From the NCBI RefSeq assembly GCF_000972845.2, contig NC_040032.1, forward strand, positions 15,155,358 through 15,219,357: a stretch of 64,000 bases of DNA, read 5' to 3'. This document shows, one piece after another, positions 12,459 through 40,485 of the stretch. Under the pieces are notes generated by a model that searched no databases, was not told the origin of the DNA, and saw only the letters and a list, made by a program, of their open reading frames with translations. Every line of letters starts with the position of its first letter. Position 1 is the stretch's first letter. The position numbers and the translations under genes are program-made. The stretch comes from Larimichthys crocea. Lineage: Eukaryota; Chordata; Actinopteri; Sciaenidae.

Positions 12459-12902
12459 GTGGCAACCTCTGTGGTTGCGAAGTGAAGCCAATGCAGAAGT
12501 GCCAAACTGCAGTTCCTCAAACGTCCACTTGAAGCTGGCTACAGAACGAGTCAGTCTCCATAAGTCCCCATGTTCAAATGTCCAACTTCACAGCAGAAAT
12601 AAACGTGTTGTTTACAACCTGTTTACAGCCTGGTACAAAAAACTGTTTTGGTCTCTGTAGCTAATTTCCACGTTTATGACAACTGTACTGAGGGTGAATT
12701 TATATACAACTAATTTGTTTAAATTATATTAAAGCTTAAAGTTATGCATAATTATTTTTGATTGACAGGTAAGTGGCGTTACAGGTGACTTGTTTGAGCA
12801 CCCAGGAGTCGTTCAGCCTGCCTCGGGTCTGTCAATGATCCAATGACACAGGACTGCCGACATATTCTGAGCTTCAAAACAGCTCCTGTGGGTGACGTCA
12901 TG
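12459..12902 (+). mobile_element. MITE-family copy A
   Basis: It starts 'ggcaacctctgtggttgcga' and continues 'agtgaagccaatgcagaa'. The order of internal blocks is shared with copies at 26932-27419, about 48058-48925 (split) and 60699-60961. Shared blocks include the 'tcagtctccataa' and 'cagcagaaataaac' words. It ends 'cctgtgggtgacgtcatg'. The two ends of this copy are not clear inverted repeats of each other. No protein is encoded. Confidence 0.55.
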
Positions 12903-13340
12903 CATACGACGTCCAGTATTTATACTGTCAGTGCATTTGACAAGGTGGGACTATCGAATATCTGATCGTAACCCATCCATCAATGACGTACAGACACAGC
13001 TTGGTTTTATTTTAATCGCACCGTTTTATTCATCCGATACTAAAAACAAAGTGGAAGTGTTGAAGACCGATCATGTGTTGACAGTTGTGTGTCCTGTGCT
13101 CATAGTAACGCCTGAAGGAAACCTCCCACACAGCATTTGAAACCCAAATAAGCACAAAAACAGATTTGAACAACACAAAGCAAATAAGATCCAGTGAAAT
13201 TCTAGTCAAGGTCTGAATCAATTCAAAACCTTGACATGAAAACTTCAGGCTTTGCTGCCCTCGTGGAAACAGCATGAATCTTTTTAAGCAGCAAAACAAA
13301 AGAGAAGTCATTATATTAAAACACCACGACTATCTGATGG

Positions 13341-13920
13341 TTTATTTTGTTCTGTTGAGCATTTGCGAGAAAGAAATATGTGCTACAGTACAGTCATCTT
13401 AAAATCAATGCAATGCTTCATTTTTAATTCAACTCCAGGGATCAACAGCTAAACGAACAGCGACGGAAGTGAGTACAACTTAACGGACTAATGAACGAAA
13501 TAAATTAATTCCCTTCGACTGATGACGCGAAACGTTCAGACGACAAAACAAAAAACTGTTTGTCAATCTTTTAAAAACAAGATTCGGGTGTAAGACTTTA
13601 TTCAGCTGTGAAAGTAAAAGCAGAGTTAAAAACCGAACGATGTTGTGATATAAACGGCGTGACTGGGAGATCTGTGGACGACTGATTCGACGTATTAGTG
13701 CTACGATAAACTACAATACTATGTACAGGCTTCCTGATCGTCTCGTTGCGACTTCCAGTAAACGTTTCTATTCACAGTCCTTTTGTTACCCCTCTACAGA
13801 AAACAAAGAATCGACAGCTACGTTCAAGTTACAGTACACAACAATCAGTTAGTCACATATATAAAGACAAAAAAGACATGGACACCTAACGTATAAAAGC
13901 CCTCTCCTGCTCTGTCCTGA
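13341..13920 (-). other. kif4: kif4 3' UTR (approximate)
   Basis: Non-coding sequence follows the kif4 stop. AATAAA signals on the minus strand occur at 13597-13602 and 13341-13346; either could end the transcript, and the choice cannot be made from sequence. Confidence 0.5.
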
Positions 13921-22068
<8,148 letters not shown>

Positions 22069-22080
22069 GATGCAAGACTC
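22069..22080 (-). other. kif4: kif4 5' UTR part in exon with start codon
   Basis: An acceptor (GGTATAG|GAGTC) lies 12 nt upstream of the ATG, so the 5' UTR is split. The upstream non-coding exon is placed at 23754 to about 23940 by its donor GAGAAG|GTAACG. Confidence 0.7.
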
Positions 22081-22520
22081 CTATACCTTGAAACAGAAGA
22101 GGTTATCATAGTGAAACCATGGACTTACATAATAATAAGACGACAAAATAAAACGCCATTAAATATTTTGAATGAAGAGAAGATAAAGGTTTTGATAAAT
22201 GTTCATTTTTAGTCAGCTACAACCAAAATTAAACTGCAACAGCAGATGTCGAGTTACAGCGGTTCCCATCATCAAGATAAAGGGATTTGTCTTCAGTGCA
22301 GACGTGAATAAAGACACGCCGTGTGAACAAATATGTAGTGCTTGAACACTGGAGGAGGATTCAGACATGGATAAGTGTTCTTAATATGAACCTGATCATT
22401 AAAGAGCTGCTGGATCCCAAATATGGGATGCGTTGTTACTACAAGGAGTCCAGGTACTTCTGGTTTGAGGATGATCTGATCTGTTCAACTTCATCTGGCC
22501 ATCTACAATCTCTCTATAGT

Positions 22521-22790
22521 GGAGCTCCTGGAGGTAGAGCAGCTCATCCACTAATCAGATGATCTGTGGTTTCGATCCCCGGCTCCTCCGGTCTGCATGT
22601 CACAGTGTCCTCGAGCAAGATAATGAACCCCAAATTGCTCCTGAAGGCTGCGCTATCGGTGTGTAAGTGTGTATGAATGGTTAGCTCCTAAAACTAATGA
22701 GGAGTATCAATGTGTGTGAATGAGATGTGTCAGAAAAGAAGGAGAGGACTAGAAAAGGCACTATATAAGTACAGAACACCTACCATAATG
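22521..22790 (+). mobile_element. tRNA-derived SINE in kif4 intron 1
   Basis: A tRNA-like head has an A-box-like GGTAGAGCAGCTCATCC and a B-box GGTTTCGATCC with closing GGCTCCTCC (22521-22591). A SINE body follows ('ctcgagcaagataatgaacc', 'gaatggttagctcct') and a tail of the 'gcactatataagtacag' kind. It is antisense to kif4 and is recognised as a common teleost SINE type. Confidence 0.75.
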
Positions 22791-23753
22791 GTTAATGCCG
22801 ACCTTTTTTTGGTGTGTTAGAAATGTATTGAACCATGACATCACTATATTGAATCATTGGTACATGATGGTTTAATAGTGTAATAATATCTCATCAACAG
22901 AGAGACAGACCAGGTAAAAAACACCGACCTCATGTGTTTGTCAGTACTTTTATACAGTAATAATATACAGGACAGTGGTACTTTTAATTCCTGTTTACAG
23001 ACGAATGCTCAGTTTGTGCTAAACATAAGAGGGTCGCTTATGTTTGGTGTGTTTAAACGAACAGTCTGTGCATCGTTACTGTCATTTCTGTCCTGTATTG
23101 TTATATTGTTTGGCATTACTTGTTCTTTTACTCTTTATAGTTGTTTGTTATGCGTGTAGTGTCTTGTAAGTCCATGTGGGACACTTACTTTACTTTATAC
23201 ATCGAAAGCAATATAAACTGATGAGTGATTACCATAATGTCCAGGGTTATAGCACTGAAAGTAAACAAACAAACCTACTCTTGAAGCAGAAATGTATACA
23301 TTAATGGTCAGTATCTACAAATGTGGATAACATGACATTAAAAGACGTTTTATAGTTTGAATATTGAACAAAACAAGTCAGTTTTTGTGGCTTCTAGTGG
23401 GTGAAATGGAAAATCACCATGGGTGTTATTATGGAGGAGCTGAGGATGACACCAGAACCTAAAGGTCCATTTTCAGCCCGGACAGTTCAAACCTGAGCTG
23501 TGCAGCAAACTACAGTTATTATGTAAATGTGTTTTCAGGCTGTATTGTTAAGAGTCCAGTCAGCTGTAACGTTTCTTTCAAAGGACACACAGCTGCCAAC
23601 AGCCGTTAAACAGCCGTTAAACTGCCAGTTTTTAGTATTAAAAGCATCATAAACCGTCTGTAATGTGGATGACGGTCGATAATCGAGTTAACGTCGGTGA
23701 CATTTTACCGTTAACTACTTAGCTGCGGTTATTAGCAAAGACGTTGACGTTAC

Positions 23754-23980
23754 CTTCTCACGTTTCCTCCGGTAACAACGTTTAAAATGTCACGAACAAA
23801 CTGCATCCAGCGGTCCAGGTTGAGGATAAACAACACGACTGTGACACACTACTTGATAAATGTTCTGATACTTGTTGCGGGGAAGTGGATGAAGTTTAAC
23901 CGAGCCGCTGCTCCGCCGTCAGGCCGCTGAGTGTCGGGACTGCCCGCCACTTTCAAACGGACAGGCCCCGCCTCCTGACG
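23754..23980 (-). promoter_or_regulatory. kif4: kif4 non-coding exon 1 and cell-cycle promoter
   Basis: The donor GTAACG at 23748-23753 closes a first non-coding exon that extends up to about 23940. On the minus strand TTTGAA (23952-23957) is a CHR element. It is followed 3 nt downstream by GGCGGGCA (23941-23948), an E2F-like site. A GC box (ccccgcctcc) lies upstream at about 23966-23975. CHR plus E2F-type sites are the signature of DREAM/MuvB-regulated G2/M genes, a class to which KIF4A belongs in mammals. Confidence 0.6.
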
Positions 23981-24059
23981 CTTCTTCTACGTGGTGTTTT
24001 AGGGCAGAGTCAACGCGCAAGCCGGCAGCGCCACTGACCCCCACAGGACAACTGAGGAA

Positions 24060-24240
24060 GTACAGCCAAGTGCAAATGCTGAACAAGCATAGTGTTTGTG
24101 TGAATGGAATAAATGAAATGGATTAAAATTAAATGAAATTAAATAAAATTAAATAAAATGAATAATAAATAAAAAAATAATAATAATACAAAAAAAAATT
24201 AGGGAATACAGCCAAGTACAAATACTGAACAAGCATAGTG

Positions 24241-24273
<33 letters not shown>

Positions 24274-24490
24274 ATAAATGAAATAAAATAGCTAATAAAC
24301 AACAACAACAACAACAATAATAATAATAATAATAATAACAATAATAATAACAATAATAATAATACAAGAAAAAGAATACAGCCAAGTACAAATACTGAAC
24401 AAGCATAGTGTTTGTATTAATAATACAATACATCAATAATAAACAAATAAAATAAAATAAAATAAAATAAAATAAAATAAAATAAAATAA
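24060..24490. repeat. Three-copy composite repeat with A/T-rich spacers
   Basis: A unit of about 35 bp (acagccaagtacaaatactg, then aacaagcatagtgtt) occurs at about 24061-24102, 24208-24242 and 24378-24413. The copies are separated by expanding AAAT, TAA and CAA microsatellites. An AAAAT pentamer run ends at about 24490. Copy 1 is the most diverged, and copies 2 and 3 agree. Confidence 0.8.
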
Positions 24491-24514
24491 AGCATCAAAC
24501 ATACATTCTGCCAT

Positions 24515-24658
24515 AACAGAAGTTATCTCATGACCCTTTCCATACAGACCAGGTCTAGACTGTATAATATTATTTACAACTACTACTAAATGTTTAATTT
24601 CTCTGTACATATTTACTGCATCTACTGGATGCTTGAATTCTCTTTGGGATCAATAAAG

Positions 24659-24752
<94 letters not shown>

Positions 24753-24756
24753 CTAC
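24515..24756 (+). mobile_element. LINE 3' end with (TCTG)n(TCTA)n tail
   Basis: The stretch 'ctcatgaccctttccataca' leads to 'gaattctctttgggatcaat', then 'aaag' and a (TCTG)n then (TCTA)n microsatellite (about 24657-24752). This is a recurrent form of fish non-LTR retrotransposon 3' ends. The family is not assigned. Confidence 0.65.
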
Positions 24757-26931
24757 TCCTAATAATAATTATTATCTTATCTTATCTTATAATCACAAGA
24801 CCCTGATGAGAATAAGTGGTTACAGAAAATGGGTTGATGGATAAAATGTGCACACATGAAATGTAAGCAATGTGGCTCCCACTCTTTATCCCAGTGATTC
24901 AGAATTCTTTCATGCAGGTAATACTTTGTATGGCTACAACAGTTATGTATACATATCATGTTAAATGAACTGTATTTCTGTGTTTTAGTTTGTATCAGCC
25001 CCAAATGTACCAAGTTAACCTTTCTCTATTGTTTCATGCCAGAGTGAAAACAGGGATGCAGTGAGGGTGATCTGAAAACATGCCCCAGTGCCTAGATGAC
25101 CAATATTAGGCTTAACAAAAACAAGGGTGTGAAGCAGAGAGTGAGCACGCTGGTCAGTCAACAGCGTGTGACTGAATAATTGTGCTGATAGTCATGCCCA
25201 AGTTAGGAAATAAAAACCTTAGGAGAGATTTTTTCACTTCAAAATAAGTGCAAATAGAGGAGGGAGATACAGCAGGAGGGAAGCTGAGTGGGGTACATGA
25301 CATCCCTCTTGATGAGATGGGTTTTCAGCCTGGAAAATGGGGAGTGACTCTTCTGTTCTGGCTGGAAGAGAAAGGTCATTACAATGGGAGCCAGAGGGGA
25401 AAACAGCTGAATCCAAATAAAGTGATGACAAGGTTTTCTGCAGGGAAAGAGGGAGCTGAAGCTGGAACTGTAGTGCAAGATGTGAAAGCATGGACTCGTG
25501 CTGCATAAGCTGCATGGATATTTCCAGAGATTCCTCCAAAAGATGATTTTCACACATCAAAATGGTTCTCCTGCAAGATTTTGTCTTATCCATCTGAGGG
25601 TTTATTGAATAAACAGTTGTAGCTAGGCCCTGTGTCGTCCATGACCTTTATAAACCTTGTAACCACTGAGAGCTGCAACAACACTGATAGGGCTTATCCT
25701 CTCCAACACAGATGTCTGGCTCGGCCTCCACCCCTCCTGTGACAGATGTTGTTGAATTAAGTCATTTTCATAGCACGAGTGAATTAGCATGAGGTATTTA
25801 ATGGACATGTCCTACATTGTGTCAAAAAAAGTTGCAATAACTTTGCTTGTGTAACTATCGTATTGATCATTTATCGTCCACTACCGAGCAGTTGAAACCA
25901 CAGATATAAATAATACACAAGGTAGGGTGGGTTCAGAGCGCCCTGAAACTCCAGAGAATGGACAATTTTTGTGCCAAAACATGGGATTGTTTTGATATCT
26001 AGAACTCTCAGCAGGAGACTGGAGAAGCAATCATTAGGTCATTCATATCGATCAGACCCCTGCTGATATACTATAGCCATTATAAACCACAGGGAAGTAA
26101 AAATATCACTTATTTTGCCTTCAGTCCCACATTTCTATTCAACGAGGAAGGGTGTGGTTATTGTGTATTGTCTGTGAAGTTTTACTAAACTTTCTGTTCA
26201 TCTCCCCCCTCAGTCGTTTACTGTACACGAAGCCTCAGAGGCAAGTAAGTCCTGCTGCCGTTGCTGCGGGAAATTCCACCACAAAGTCTAATAACAACAA
26301 CATGCCAGAGAGTCTCTGCACCCAAGAATAGAACAGACGGCGAATGAATGGAACAAACCGGTCTATTCTCTCCATAAATGATGATTGCGCACGTGAGAAT
26401 TTTTCTTAAACAGGAAGATTAAAATGCCAACATGCTCTCAGCTCAGCCAACTGGATTTACTTAAAACCACCTTGACCTTGAAGAGCAGTGCCCACTCTCA
26501 TACTGTAGCTGGAATGGGAGGAAATTGAGCTTGCTTCCCTCCTTTTCCTGTCGTAGTTTCAACAGATAATCTGCATGTGGTGGATTGCATTGCAATGACA
26601 TCACCCCTGTCTAAAATCCAATGGTTACATCAATGGGGGTTTTGAAGAGAATACACTCTGCTCAGCTGCTTTAAGCCATTTGTACATACAGGCTTCACGC
26701 TCTACTGAGATAAATGCTTAATAATGGGGTTTTTCCATTAGCTGAGGAAAATGTAATATATGATCAAAAGAGTTGCAATCGCAGTAAAGTAGCTGTAATA
26801 ATCACTAAGTCTGTTGGATGTCAGTTAATTAGAGTGAATTTGAGTATTTTGCTACACTTTATCGTTGAAAAATCTCCCACTGCTGCATCAGAGCTGATTA
26901 ATTTGTAGACTTTATTACTTTATAACTAAGC
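24757..26931. other. Intergenic, no supported gene
   Basis: It includes a 119-codon minus-strand frame at 25234-25593 with no recognisable domain or splice context. No repeats with clear ends were seen. Confidence 0.45.
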
Positions 26932-27419
26932 AGCAACCTCCGTGGCTGTGAAGTGAAGCCAATGTGGAAGTGCCAAAAATTGCAGTTCCTCACTTAAGGC
27001 TGTCTATAAAATGTCAGTCTCCATAAACCCCCATGTTAAAATGTCCAACTTTACAGCAGAAATAAACATGTTTACAGCCTAAAGACAGTTCTGGTCTCTA
27101 TAGCTAATTTCCTCATTCATGACAATTGTACTGAGTCTGAATTTTTATAGAACTCACCTGTTCAAATTATATCAAGCCTTAAAGTTAACAGCATGGCCAC
27201 TTTGATTGACAGGTGGGTGCTGTTATTGATGGCTTGCTTGTGCATCTAAGTGTCTTTGGCTTGCCTCAAGTCCGCCGATGATCCACGTCTTTGCCGATAT
27301 TTAGATTATCTGGGAGTTGGGAGATTTATTTGTCCTGCAGCCAGCCTCAAGTGGCCGTTTGAGGGACTGCAAGTTTTGGCTTTTTCGCATTGGCTTCACT
27401 TCATAGCCACAGGTTTGCT
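26932..27419. mobile_element. MITE-family copy B with long inverted ends
   Basis: The left end 'agcaacctccgtggctgtga' recurs as the reverse complement at the right end (27419 reading back 'agcaaacctgtggctatgaa'). Similarity continues inward for about 70 bp through 'gtgaagccaatg' and the 'gcagt..ctca' words. The interior matches copy A at 12459-12902. Flanks show no clear target duplication. Confidence 0.65.
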
Positions 27420-28689
27420 ACTTCGTCTGAGCGTACCTTATACATGTACGTGTGAATCTGTATATCTGTGTATATATATATATATGCTAGTTCTTCTGCT
27501 TTATACTCCCACTACGTATCCTATGTGAGGGTATAATTTTCTGAGTATATTGTACTGTTGTACTTATTTGCCAGAAAATGATGTGTACTTTAGTCTGGAG
27601 GTCTGTTACCAGGAAAATGTTCCACAAAGAGCCAATAATAATTAGCTGTACATTATAAAACAGGCTTTGAAACCTTATGCTGAGTCAGTAAGGAGGCACT
27701 TTATGGAAGGGTTTGTCTGTGGTGCTACTGCTTACTGCTCTGGCCCAGATGATGAACTCATATATGCCTTCACTTGACAGGAAATGGGGCTAAAGATAAA
27801 GTAAATGGACACTGAACGCACATTAACCTGAAGATAACTTTAATATAAACACAAGTGCTGTTTTTGGCACTGTAATACTGCAGACGTTTACATCAGTTTC
27901 ATTAGCACCAGGTCTGTTATGAGAATATGCAGCTTTGCCTTAGTTTAAAAATCTATTTTGGACCGGAAACCTCAAAGAAGGATGACTTGTAATTGAATAT
28001 ATCTTTCCAGACACATTTCTCATAAATCCAATTGAAAAATAAGTAGGAAAAACTACTGTCAAAGTCATTTGTGCCTTGAATCTGTATTACAGGAGGAAAC
28101 TGGAAAATCCAGACTGACCTCAATAGTCAGCCTTCCAGCTTCAAACTGAGTTAAAAGTGTAGGCGCAGTTGATTTTAAATATGTATTTTTGAATGTGTTG
28201 GACTGAATGAACCCCATAAACAACACACCCTCAAGTGAATTCAATAATTTCAATGTCTAGATGTTTTATTTAGCATCCACAGATCAAGATATCCGGCCCC
28301 CATGCCACCCACCCAGGCCATATTTCACTCCGTCAGGCATTCAGTGTTTTCCAGTACACTCAGTCCGGCATCATGAGTCAGGGCATGGTCATTATCATGA
28401 TGTGTATTAATCAGTGACATTTAGACAATTGCCACTGCTCCTCTTTACTGATGCATTTATTTATGACTAAATAGGAAGGGCACTGAATGTGGTGGATTTG
28501 GAGAATGTCTGACATTTGAGAAATTTGTGACAGGATTAGAGTGTTTATATTTATCTAATGTTTCAGCGTACCAGATAAGACGTGGCCACGAGGACCAGAA
28601 TTTCTACCAGCTGCCATGAACGAACGAGATTACGTAATCACTTGGAATAAAACCTTAATGACATATTACTTTTATGGGAACTATTTAAA
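27420..28689. other. Intergenic, no supported gene
   Basis: Mostly unique-looking AT-rich DNA. No gene or repeat end was recognised. Confidence 0.4.
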
Positions 28690-29041
28690 GTACAAAGAAT
28701 GAGAATCAGTTTTATTATTGGCCAGGTATGTGTACACATACAAGGAATATGACTCCAGTTTCACTTTGCTCTCAATGTACATACACTGAAATACAGCAAG
28801 GATACTAGGAACAAAGAAAGCCAAGGATCAGGAACAGGTAAACATAAACATTGAACTACTGTGTACAGATAAAACATACAGGTAAATATGTATATCTGTA
28901 TAGATAAGATCAGATAGACTTTAATGATCCCACACAGGGGGAATTCATTTGTTATAGCAGCTTGTACACACAAAATAGATGTTAGAAATAGATAGAAGAT
29001 CTATCTATGTATCTATGTATCTATGTATCTATGTATCTATG

Positions 29042-29111
<70 letters not shown>

Positions 29112-29680
29112 ATATCTTTACTACTGCATTATATGTAAAAAGGGTGGCCAAAATATTAGAAACACCTAATAACTTAAAGGTATAAAATACAGTACAAATA
29201 GAGAAATGTGAAAATAAATGAATGCATATATACATATAAATAAGAAATAGAAGTAGACACTGTTTAGTGCTCTTAATGTTGAGCTGACCAGTTGTTCCTC
29301 TTGTCCAACACATTACATTTATTGTTGACTCTGTGTTAACGTACACATGACAAATAAACCTGAAACTGAGCTAGGAATAGAGATAAAAACTATATAATAT
29401 GTTCTCTACTATACTATATACTATATACAAAATAAAATATACTATATATACAAATACAGACTATATATTATTATGTATACTGTTGTATTTATATTGATCA
29501 CAGACAATATCTAAACTAGGAACATTATAAACAGTGTATACATTATATATAACATATATATCATTAAAATAGACAATAACATTTGCAGACAGAATAAGAA
29601 TTAGACCACAGTGCAGTGGTGCAGAGTGCAAAGGATGCTGAAATATGTATGATTTATGCAGCAGGTTGTTTTATATACAT
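28690..29680 (-). repeat. LINE 3'-end fragments and (TCTA)n microsatellite cluster
   Basis: 'gatagactttaatgatccca' with 'ggggaattcattt' and 'agcagcttgtacac' (28912-28972) is the reverse complement of the LINE tail seen in plus orientation at 46340-46440. A 'ttggccaggtatgtgtacac' block (28720-28739) and a 'gtgcagagtgcaaaggatgc' block near 29620 look like other LINE tail pieces. A TCTATGTA/(TCTA)n tract occupies about 29001-29111. Confidence 0.55.
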
Positions 29681-31160
29681 GAGGTAGATATGACACAGTA
29701 TGCACAGCATTGGTAGAGTACTGCAAAGACATCAGACTCCGTGCACAGCATGTATACTCCAGTATGAAATCTAAAGAAAGCCCCTCTCCATGGCTCTATG
29801 CCTTTTATAGCTGAGGGATACCGATACTTTTTTTTTTTCATGCACGCACGCATACACGCGTCTGAACGTCGTGAGCGCGTCTGCCTCCTCCACCTCCTCC
29901 TCCTCCTCCACCACCACCACCACCACGGCGCCGTACATTTTCTCCTGAATTGCACATTTGATACTCCCAGAAAGCTTACGCATAATGTGTAGCAAGTCGG
30001 CGCAAACACATTTTCTGAATCCGCTTCCGGAGTGGCCGACGACGCCGATGCCCACAGACTGATCACAGGGGCTTTTTACCCTGAACAGCACTGAATGGTA
30101 GCAGCTGAGAGAACGGGTGCGGAGCCGGGAGGATTTCTCACGGTCCACGGACTAGAATGATCTCCTATATGTATCCCCATAAACGGATGACAGCCTCCAA
30201 ACAAACCTGTACTGAAAACTTTCAGCTCTACATCTGACGAGGGTGGTGTTATTGAGATTTTTTTTGTTGTTTTTTGTGGGTTTCTTTTTTTTTTTTTTTT
30301 TTTTTTGTAAGCAGACATCATGCAGGTGCAAACTGTGGGCTAACGTTAACTGAAATGACTTGCTCGGCGCTGACGCGTTTCATTTGTGCCATGCCAACCC
30401 CGCATTGTCAGATGCCATTTTACTCTGCGTCTGGAATTCCTACATACTGCTGGGCCTGTTTTGTAAATTAGAAGTTCGTGCGGCTGTAGCAAAAAAAAAT
30501 AAAAAATAAAACATTTTAAGAAAAAAAAACAGCTGGTGCAATGAGAAGAAGCTACGCTGCCCAAGACATTGTGCGCAATTTGTGCTGAAAAGCTTATGGG
30601 TCCTGCGTACTCAAGCTCCCGGCTTCCACTTGGAGAGGTGTGCTGCGGGGCTACAGCGCACTGGCTGTGTCGGCTTCACATCTGGACCGCCTAGCTACTG
30701 TCATCTGCGGCCTGATCGGACTGTGCACTCCCTAAAAAAAAAAAAACTTGTATGTTTACTGGTGGGAACCGAGTGAGATCGCCTCGGATGGTGTGTTATT
30801 ATTATTATTAGTATTAAGGAGAGAGAGGGAGGTGGTGACTATTTGGGCCGGTGGTACTACTTGGACTTGACGGTTATCGGTGATCCACTTTGGAGCACCG
30901 TGGTCCAAAAAAAAGCTGGACTGGCTGACTACTCATGGAAAAAACGCACATCCAGCTATGGATTTTGCGTAGCGGATTCACGCATTTTTAAAGGCAACGC
31001 TAGGGTGACATTGCAGTCTTCTCGCCACATCGGTTATTTCGTCGTCCGACAAAAAAAAAATAAAAGAGTGAAAGTGGAGTATTGTCCGTCGTACGTATCA
31101 GCGCAGTGGGATTTCTACGTCTGGTCGGCGTTCCCCCCCACCCTTCCCGCGGTGACGGTT
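29681..31160 (+). promoter_or_regulatory. ammecr1: ammecr1 promoter and 5' UTR region (approximate)
   Basis: Sequence becomes CpG-richer from about 29850, with a CCT/CCA trinucleotide run at 29885-29927 and poly-T and poly-A tracts at 30257-30305 and 30732-30746. No TATA box stands out. The frame of ammecr1 stays open upstream from 31161 to 30843 without an ATG. The transcription start is not visible; it probably lies between about 30500 and 31150. Confidence 0.4.

Positions 31161-40485
<9,325 letters not shown>

Noticed and set aside
24129..24610. Long minus-strand frames rich in Leu, Tyr, Phe and Ile.
   Set aside because: Pure translation of A/T microsatellites; no real protein features.
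25234..25593. 119-codon minus-strand open frame in the kif4-ammecr1 gap.
   Set aside because: No recognisable domain, no splice context, and an overlapping frame on the other strand of similar length; consistent with chance.
30843..31160. Open frame of about 106 codons continuous with ammecr1 upstream of 31161.
   Set aside because: It has no ATG before 31161, the apparent start being TTG. It is better read as 5' UTR that happens to lack stops, though a non-ATG start cannot be excluded.
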